A stretch of DNA of 64,000 nt from contig JAHLKG010000010.1 in the NCBI GenBank assembly GCA_025526995.1, forward strand, positions 806,001 to 870,000, written 5' to 3'. Within the stretch, counting starts at the first letter, position 1. Each line of letters starts with the position of its first letter. Shown here in pieces: positions 58,401-64,000 of this stretch. Both the position numbers and the translations under genes were made by a program. Source of the stretch: Powellomyces hirtus (taxonomy: Eukaryota > Chytridiomycota > Chytridiomycetes > Spizellomycetales > Powellomycetaceae). The notes below the pieces were generated by a model that saw nothing but the letters and a program-made list of their open reading frames with translations, had not been told where the DNA came from and ran no database searches.

Positions 58401-58832
58401 TCTAGTATACAATGGGACATTGGATACGTTGGGCTGAAGGAACTGAACTGGACGCTGTCACCGCTGCTTGTAATACTCAACACTTTCGCGGGGCCTTTAC
58501 TGTGCGCCTTAGCTGCACCACTTGTGTCAATATGGAAGCGGCCGCTCATTCGAGGAACGGAAGATCGTTTTGGACGGGAGTTAGGAAAGGGTGTGTTGGT
58601 ATACCTCAGCATGATGCTGGCTGCAACTGTTAGCGCAACGCTGCTGGCCGGGCATTTTAGACGGCATTTGATGGTCTGGAGGGTGTTTGCCCCAAAATTC
58701 TTCTTTAGTGCCATGTTTTTAGTGCTAGCGGATGTGATTGTCATAGTGTTCGGCATCACGGCGGTCTTTCTCCCAGTGCGAGCGTATGCTGGGTTCCTTA
58801 GGAAGATGAAGGAACTTGGCATCACTAGATAG
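55479..58832 (+). CDS. GPI ethanolamine phosphate transferase 3 (PIG-O/Gpi13)
   Basis: An intronless gene of 1117 aa, long and typical for the family. It transfers phosphoethanolamine from phosphatidylethanolamine to the third mannose of the GPI precursor in the ER, the group later joined to proteins. A hydrophobic signal-anchor near residues 40-65 (RLVIVLCLATIVQLAGLYLF) is followed by the alkaline-phosphatase-fold lumenal domain: RAVFVVLDALRFDF, TTTLQRLKALTTGTLPTF, MGDDTW, HFLGVDHAGHRYGP and VIGDHGMDPKGDHGG carry the expected metal-binding Asp/His and catalytic Thr (TTGT). The C-terminal half holds many membrane spans. The ATG at 55479 is the first in frame. Absence of introns over 3.3 kb is unusual next to its intron-rich neighbours, but CHD also has a 3.2-kb exon. 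Confidence 0.95.
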   Translation: MKRRIATRRSPPGRSVAPTEPAPEPAGVPLVTINLAPVSIPTTFFGRLVIVLCLATIVQLAGLYLFGSGFLLTRLELSDRNNCTTYPRQFAGSSPPAATDGCWHEARYKRAVFVVLDALRFDFADYDEEVAAEAIRKGSNASVPYYINKLPVLRDVLRDEPGHGLLFRVRADPPTTTLQRLKALTTGTLPTFVDAGSNFFGQVIAEDNIIEQFTRAGKRVIFMGDDTWENMYPNAMNESYPYPSLVVWDLHTVDNGVLSHLQPFLKRDPEDWDLLIAHFLGVDHAGHRYGPAHPAMGEKLTQMNGVLHDLFKEVDEDTVVFVIGDHGMDPKGDHGGDSENEVNAGLFMYSKRPLIDKDPTHMTELESYLAAESKLDLGTNDPFVYLHNHRTTPQIDFVPTISLLLGIPIPFGNLGMVLPELFFVSTEEKSPRQNLLAATRANARQIDTYIREYSTQRMAAKLAISELGDLFENAEQSFADLGRNPTPEDVKTVYLEYVKFTRSALIAARKLWARFDVPLIVLGCVVMFLSLASLLVYTLFHWGSSQSPMYIVTAIGAGAGWIASYFGVLHAILLKVENTGDTALHKAHELVFGVVVGFMLSYLLTSLLQYYRSRETGPQLPGLRTVLGITIFLAHVATPASDNLTVFEDSYTTFLLQAFGVINFIWAFTVKVDKIQDQLVTYSSAFMVLTQLSHLSTICREEQHPHCIPSFYSSPHSSVAAPYTVLLLFLLIPLVVFVLSRVLKSSDNDQAIGKTIPTILLPMGLGAGAIYWTLDTLDNYHVAVHPRLNLAEMKYWWARIALMAISSSSLYVWANTPNCVGMDIVTTVTTRQGVMDQGGPKQQLCFMGIPNAVGGSYLVFLSVTYMILAMFQKPMGGIMMTIAFLQILCLLEMLHLWRDKSIGNNSGIMKPSRKERIQSMLGIQKSEPDVPPSGPLSTVDEVEAHIDGWTFFFMVPVYLLGSRHFFATGHQSTLSSIQWDIGYVGLKELNWTLSPLLVILNTFAGPLLCALAAPLVSIWKRPLIRGTEDRFGRELGKGVLVYLSMMLAATVSATLLAGHFRRHLMVWRVFAPKFFFSAMFLVLADVIVIVFGITAVFLPVRAYAGFLRKMKELGITR

Positions 58833-58931
58833 TTCTAACTGGAGTAGCAGACACCAGACAAATCTCAACGAATTCAAAGAGTAGATCTTATATCATTAAT
58901 CTCCGTAAAAGTCGCAAAAAATTGAAAATTT

Positions 58932-59987
58932 TCAATGCGGAAGGTTCGATGTTGAAGGAGATGAGTAGAGTACTTCCACACTCCCACCACCCGCAGCAGC
59001 TTTAAAGTCCCCCTGCCCCAAAGTTGCGGCCGCGAGGGATATACTTGATCGCTTCCGCATCATTTCTCCGCGCTCCTCGTCCATGACAGCAACCTTTACA
59101 GTGTCCGATTGTCCGCCGCCTCCACCACCCGTTTTGCGCGGTTCATCATCATCGTCCATGTCGGCCAAGAAGTTCTTAATGTCAACATCCACATCTCGCC
59201 CCTGGATTTTGGCGTAGACGTCGTGCTGGCGTGGATCGCCGATGAGACGCACTTCTGCTGTCGGTTGTGCTCCAATGAGACCCATTTGCACAGCCGTTTC
59301 CTGCAAGACCACAGTCGCTTCCTTGACCATTGGCAAGCTGAGGTACACGGCCGCAATGCCTCCCGAGAAGAAACAAGGCAGAAGCAAAGACTTTTCCACC
59401 ATGCTTAGATACGACAATTGTCCGAGCATGCCTCCCAGCAGGTAGGAGATGAGCAATGGTACGTGTACTTTCAGGCGCCATAGTTCTGCTGAAGTGTCGG
59501 CGCGGCATGCTTGCCCCAAGATGTTTCCAATGTCCGTAATGATTCCTGTCATGTGGGTGGTTCGCACAACCGCACCGGAATAGCTAGTCGCCAAGGCATT
59601 CTGCAACCCGCAGCCAAACGCGGCACACCATTCTCCCACAATGAGCTCTCTCCGCAAGAACACAAAACTTGCGAACAGGCAAGCGCTTTCCAATATCAAC
59701 GCATATCCATAGCCTCTTCCCAGCCGAAACTTGTTATCCCCAACCATGAACCCCGCTATAAATGATCCAAACATATACGAGAATATGATGCTGACGACGA
59801 GCGCGAGGGTCGTCAGGTCACCGTTGAAGAGAGCAATGGCGATTTTGGAGACATTTCCCGTGTGATGAGAAACGGTGACTGAGAAGACTCCCGCAAGAGT
59901 TACAACGTTAATGAATCCCGCGTTGACGGCGAGGACGGAGCCTCCGATGACGATTGTGTAGAACTCGCGGTCGGCGAAGTTGTTCAT
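58932..59987 (-). CDS. YoaK/DUF1275-family multi-pass membrane protein
   Basis: A single exon gives 351 aa. The first 230 residues form about six membrane helices with family motifs: GFINVVTLAGVFSVTVSHHTGNVSK, NGDLTTLAL, ALILESACLFASFVF, AAFGCGLQNALATSYSGAVVRTTHMTGIITDIGN and ISYLLGGMLGQLSYL. The HxTGN and THxTGIxTDxG signatures are characteristic of DUF1275 (YoaK), a family common in bacteria and fungi with no established substrate. The last 120 residues are soluble, acidic and Ser/Gly-rich (DMDDDDEPRKTGGGGGG), probably cytosolic. It is convergent with PIG-O, with about 100 bp between stops. Confidence 0.87.
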   Translation of the reverse strand: MNNFADREFYTIVIGGSVLAVNAGFINVVTLAGVFSVTVSHHTGNVSKIAIALFNGDLTTLALVVSIIFSYMFGSFIAGFMVGDNKFRLGRGYGYALILESACLFASFVFLRRELIVGEWCAAFGCGLQNALATSYSGAVVRTTHMTGIITDIGNILGQACRADTSAELWRLKVHVPLLISYLLGGMLGQLSYLSMVEKSLLLPCFFSGGIAAVYLSLPMVKEATVVLQETAVQMGLIGAQPTAEVRLIGDPRQHDVYAKIQGRDVDVDIKNFLADMDDDDEPRKTGGGGGGQSDTVKVAVMDEERGEMMRKRSSISLAAATLGQGDFKAAAGGGSVEVLYSSPSTSNLPH

Positions 59988-60344
59988 GGCGTTGCGGTAT
60001 TTCGGGGGATGAATTTGGACGGTAACCGCTGGTCGTTGCCGCCGATCTAGAATATTTGTTCTAGAACAAGAAAATGAGGAGTTAGCATAAGACCAACGTA
60101 GACCAACGTAGGCACATTATCTTCTCATACCAGTTGGTTTGTAAGTAGGTATTCAAGGAGAGCTATAGATCGATGTATACTACTATGGGCCGGCCTTATT
60201 GACAGGATAGCGGAAATGGTCGATCTTTTGCTGACCTAAGGCGAGGCATTGGGTGGCGCAGTCTTAACCACGGCATTTTGCATTGGCAACTTGCAACCCG
60301 CGGATTTTACATGTTCCTCCAAGGCATTGCTGATCTACAGCACA

Positions 60345-60989
60345 ATGTTCCGTTCAGCAGTCAGCCGAATGGCCCCGATAGGCCAGTCACAGGCCATGCG
60401 TGTCTTCCCGACAACACCGATTGCCAGCTCTTTGAGATGCTTGGCGACAGTCCCCACCCGGCCGGTCCGACTGACGAAACCGCCGACATGCCCCGCGCTG
60501 CCCACAACCTCCGTACGTCAAATGGCAACCCTGAATCAAGTGATGAGAGGAATCCGAACGACTCAGAAGAAAAAGTCAGCCTCGCCTGCGTTGGATGGTT
60601 GCCCTCAACGAAAGGGCGTCTGTCTCAAAGTATTCACCGTCAAACCCAAAAAGCCCAATTCAGCCCAGCGAAAAGTATCTCGAGTTCGTCTGACCACGGG
60701 CAAGGTCGTTATTGCTTATATCCCGGGAGAAGGCCACAATTTGCAGGAGCACTCTGTAGTACTAGTTAGAGGTGGACGTGTTTCCGATTGTCCTGGTGTG
60801 AAATATAAGATTGTTCGTGGATCGTTGGATTGTCAGGGGGTTGTGAATCGAAACAAGTCAAGGTCCAAGTACGGAACAAAGGTAGGCATCTGCGTTGAGG
60901 TAAATCGTTAACATTTACAACGTTATCTAATTGACTTTACATTGAAACAGAAACAAAAGGCCGGAGACGCTGCTGCTAAGAAGAAATAA
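60345..60989 (+). CDS. Mitochondrial ribosomal protein uS12
   Basis: Two exons (60345-60881 and 60951-60989) give 191 aa. About 70 N-terminal residues are basic and Ser/Thr-rich ([20 protein letters not shown]), a mitochondrial targeting presequence. Then comes the uS12 core: [95 protein letters not shown] and [10 protein letters not shown]. The KPNSA and PGEGHN decoding-site loops are intact. A second, 13-codon exon adds a Lys-rich tail, [12 protein letters not shown]. uS12 shapes the decoding centre of the mitochondrial small subunit. Confidence 0.95.
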
Positions 60990-61142
60990 GTTATGCAAAT
61001 ATATCACTGAAGTACATCATTGTCACGATATCGATCGCCCCCTCCATATCGCGCTGTAGTCTGTTTGCCAAGCTGCGGCGTATTTCCCTTCCGCTACACA
61101 TTGACACGTCGCGATCAGAGGATGGTTCGTTTCTTCCCAGTT

Positions 61143-64000
61143 CTATTTATCACCTACCAGAACAGGGAGTTGTGGTTGCTTTGCGGCGTCCATCCGATGC
61201 TTCTTTCCACCGGGATTTAGTGCCATAGGTGGATCTATTTGGGCGAGTGGATAGTATGCAAGCATGTGGTACACTGCATCGTATTTGACATTGCCATAGG
61301 ATGGTGGCCGTTGATGCTTTTTCATGGTTTTCAGCGCAAAGAACTCCGGCTGCGGTCAAAGTTTGTCAGCTAGCTTGCATGATGCGCAGTAAACCAACCC
61401 TCCAAAGGAATATCGTACCTTTTCGCTTTCCTTGTCCGTAATCAGATCCGTTGATACAGTCCAATCAGACGCACATTTGCGGCGTTCATACACATCTACG
61501 GAAAATCATGGTCAAATCGAGACCCGCAGTGTACTGGTTGGCCACCGGTCACCCACCACACCACTTTTTTATGGCTTGTGTTTGCAGCGCTCGTAGGCGC
61601 ATCACTTTCATATCGGCCATCGTCATCCCAGCTTGCACTGGTGCTTCCTTAGTCTCGAGTTCTGATTTGTCCACAATTAGCATGTGGTTGGTTGAACAAA
61701 AACATCACCTCACGCCCTAGAACGCCTTACCTGCTCCAGACCGCGGTGGAGCATCTTTCGATATTCCTACAAAACGACATGCCTCTTTGTCAAATCATGT
61801 TCAGTTGCTGTATGCGCAACAATAAGGCTCATACCTTGCCATGTTGCGATGACGTTCTTTTTCAACCCCTCCTGATGCTTAACCATCATCTGGTTATGCT
61901 GTGCCTCAATTCGGGACGCTTGCTGGACGTCTTCGGGAGCCTCCCTGTATGTTGATGGGTCGCCAAGACTCCACGGTTGGTCCTGACCAAAGATACCAAT
62001 ATGTGTTCCTGTTGCATCAAGGAGCTGTCATTAGCCGTACGAAATATCAACTATTCAACCGCACTTGATCATACCAGTCGAAGTCCAAACTCGGATGGTA
62101 CCGTCTTTCGACGCTGTGAGGATGACATTGTGGACGTTGGCATAGTTGACGCTATTGACGGGGGCATCAGTGAATTCGTTTGCTACGTATCCTATGCACC
62201 CATATTACCTGGATATACTCTGTAGATGGGCTCGCCAGGTATTTTTCATGATGCACACGGATTCCAGGTTCTCCGTTATCAGATTGTTGACGTTGATAGC
62301 AAACACCTATTTGAGCGGTTGAGGATTCGGTATTCACAGAGTTTTGATCTCACGGGCCTTACATACCCTAACGTGACCTTTGGACCCGCCCACTATCAGC
62401 AGATTTCCATCCGAGCTGATAGCCATGGTCGCCAGTCCCTCGTCTTTCGTTACCTGGCAGTTCATCTCTCGCGGACATTCTCAATACGTTTCTCGTGAAG
62501 GCAATGTACCGCTGCCCTTACACATACCTCGTATAACATGGTACCGTCGTACGTATCCCAGAATCTCAGGCACCCGTCAGCGTGACAAGATACGAGCGGG
62601 CCAATGCGGCTCATCCGTTTGTCGGTGGTGGGCAGGAAGATGATCTTTTCGATGGGTTTTTCTTCTTTGCTTCGTAAGTCAAGGAACGGCTCGCTTAGTG
62701 TCATTTTCATGTAGCCTGATGGGTGTGATTTAGTAACGACGGTTTTTGACAGCGGTAGGTAGGTAGAGTAAAATGACGCTTTCGTACCAGATTCCAAACT
62801 CCAGATTACAATGATTCCGTCAACACTGCTTGTTGCGAGCATACTCGGAGGTCGGAACGCCACGGAGGAAATATCATCTTGATGGCTAGTGTTATGAGAT
62901 CGTAAATGCCATTGCACATACAGTGGATGTGCAACTGTCAAGCGAGATGCTTACCCTTTATGAGCGGTCGAGCCAGTCCCTTGCATGATCCTCACGGGCT
63001 TTGCTTCAAAGTGACCCGGATCATCGAGGAATATCATGACTTTTCTATCCCACCCGACTGCAACGATGAAACGATTTGCTCCCTAAAAATTGAAGAAGAT
63101 TGAGCATGGCCGTTATGTGACCAGGTAGAAGTTTTAGTGTACCATCTCAACGTAAAGCACGTCCGTCGCTTCGGTGGTATTGTCCTTCATCATCTTTCGC
63201 AAAATTTGGCCGTTGTTGAAGTTCCACATCTTAAACCCCAGATTTGTTTAGTCGCAAGCGTATATAGAAGGGAATGGTGGTGCGATACGTACTTTGATGA
63301 TACCATCTCGGCTTCCAGTGATTAGTCGGCGTCCAGAGCGGTCAAAGCACATGGCTGTGATTTCCAATTTCTGTGAATTTAAGATGTAGGGGGTTAGCCG
63401 ATAACAAGAAGGCAAGGCGACTCTTTCAAAGACTACGTACGCCGTGGGCATTGTGGAAAGAGAAGGCTCTTTCTCCTGAGGCAAGATCCCAGATGCAAAC
63501 TGTGCCATCCTGAGCTCCGCTCACGACCTGTGTGGGGTCCAGATTAGTTTCTCGCACATAACCTTGCGTAGAATATGCATGGTGGTTACCTGATGAAAGT
63601 TTTCGTTGAACATAGCAGCAACAACACCTGCATTGTGGCTCCGCGATAGCGCATGTTTGAATGTTTTATAAAGCTGAAAATGTCGTTAGTGTGTATGCTC
63701 GTCTCATAGTGCTCTAGAGACTTTTGACGTACCGGCCACGTTTGCAGCTTGTCACTCCCGAGCACCAATTGCCCATTGACTTGATCAAAAAAGATGACCG
63801 AGATGAGCTCGTCTACTTTCTGAGGTACCTTCTCGGCAAGAGTCTGCAAACAATTCAAACTGCGGGCGTTCCACACTTTGATCACCTAATGGAACGGAAT
63901 GTCAATGTTCCAATTATTTATCAACCCACGGATTAAATATATACGCACCCTGTCTTCCGACAAGCTAATGATGTGACCCTCATCATGATTGATGCTAATG
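61143..64000 (-). CDS. WDR49/WDR64-like WD40 repeat protein, 5' end missing
   Basis: A multi-exon gene enters from the right edge and ends at 61143. Exons in order include ASINHDEGHIISLSEDR, VIKVWNARSLNCLQTLAEKV with FFDQVNGQLVLGSDKLQTWP, SRSHNAGVVAAMFNENFHQVVSGAQDGTVCIWDLASGE, LEITAMCFDRSGRRLITGSRDGIIK, MWNFNNGQILRKMMKD with FIVAVGWDRKVMIFLDD, and HQDDISSVAFRPPSMLATSSVDGIIVIWSLESG. The pattern of WD repeats with FHQVVSG, GRRLxTGxRDGxxKxWNFNNG and VGWDRKxxIF matches the WDR49/WDR64/EFCAB8 group, associated with cilia and flagella. Later exons hold HADGCLRFWDTYDGTML and a helical segment; the end reads KKHRMDAAKQPQLPVLVGDK. Several small exon boundaries remain uncertain. Confidence 0.8.

Noticed and set aside
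58932..59987. Horizontal transfer of the YoaK/DUF1275 gene from bacteria
   Set aside because: The family is widespread in fungi and lack of introns alone is weak evidence; neighbours also have very long exons.
1..64000. Genome-wide significance of ACGCGT (MCB-like) hexamers
   Set aside because: About a dozen copies were noticed, close to the roughly 16 expected by chance in 64 kb. Only local clustering is worth noting.
1..64000. tRNA genes
   Set aside because: I looked for GGTTCGA-type B boxes; the few found (for example near 4021 and 45772) lack an A box and acceptor-stem pairing.

Overview
This window looks like nuclear DNA of an early-diverging, probably zoosporic (chytrid-like) fungus. 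Genes are dense and cut by many short introns: those placed here are mostly 56-110 nt, with GT...AG ends and often a CTAAC/CTGAC-type branch site. The gene set is eukaryotic and mixes fungal features (a KilA-N/APSES regulator, Vps1-type dynamin) with proteins usually discussed in animals or flagellates (retinoblastoma pocket protein, CHD6-9/Kismet-type remodeler, ANKRD54-like protein, WDR49-like WD40 protein). The lineage is an inference from gene content, not a search result.

Layout. 0-1.6 kb: the 5' end of a protein disulfide isomerase-like gene (minus) diverges from a KilA-N transcription factor with a glutamine-rich N-terminus (plus). 1.6-6.4 kb: a gene-poor stretch holding a striking tandem array in which nearly every repeat carries GGTAAGT-type 5' splice-site sequences. 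6.4-13 kb: a large unrecognised multi-exon gene (minus), a small predicted tail-anchored protein (plus) and an ANKRD54-like ankyrin protein (minus). 14.8-20.5 kb: a full-length CHD7/Kismet-type remodeler. 21-26 kb: UDP-glucose dehydrogenase, PEX10 (minus) and an unrecognised protein (minus). 26-29 kb: intergenic DNA with an old 210-bp duplication. 29.1-32.9 kb: a 13-exon Rb-family pocket protein. 33.8-37.3 kb: an ATP synthase subunit k-like small protein and an ABCD-type peroxisomal transporter (both minus). 38.2-41.4 kb: Vps1. 42-46.8 kb: a small secreted protein (minus) and a WDR26/Gid7-like protein. 47-51.3 kb: ribosomal protein eL19, a Lin1/CD2BP2-like protein without its usual GYF domain, and ribosomal protein uS2 (minus). 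52-64 kb: a membrane-anchored FAXC/GST-like protein (minus), a double-UBA protein, a Cox23/CHCHD7-like CX9C protein (minus), the GPI ethanolamine-phosphate transferase PIG-O/Gpi13, a YoaK/DUF1275 membrane protein (minus), mitochondrial uS12 and a WDR49-like gene (minus) that runs off the right edge.

The genes do not form one pathway. Small themes are peroxisome biology (PEX10 and the ABCD transporter), translation (eL19, uS2, mitochondrial uS12) and G1/S or chromatin control (KilA-N factor, Rb pocket protein, CHD7-like ATPase). The least explained element is the 3.24-5.18 kb splice-donor array. It is preceded by a TATA box and a short ATG exon that ends exactly at the first donor. Exon boundaries were set by hand from splice signals and protein continuity and have not been checked against transcripts.
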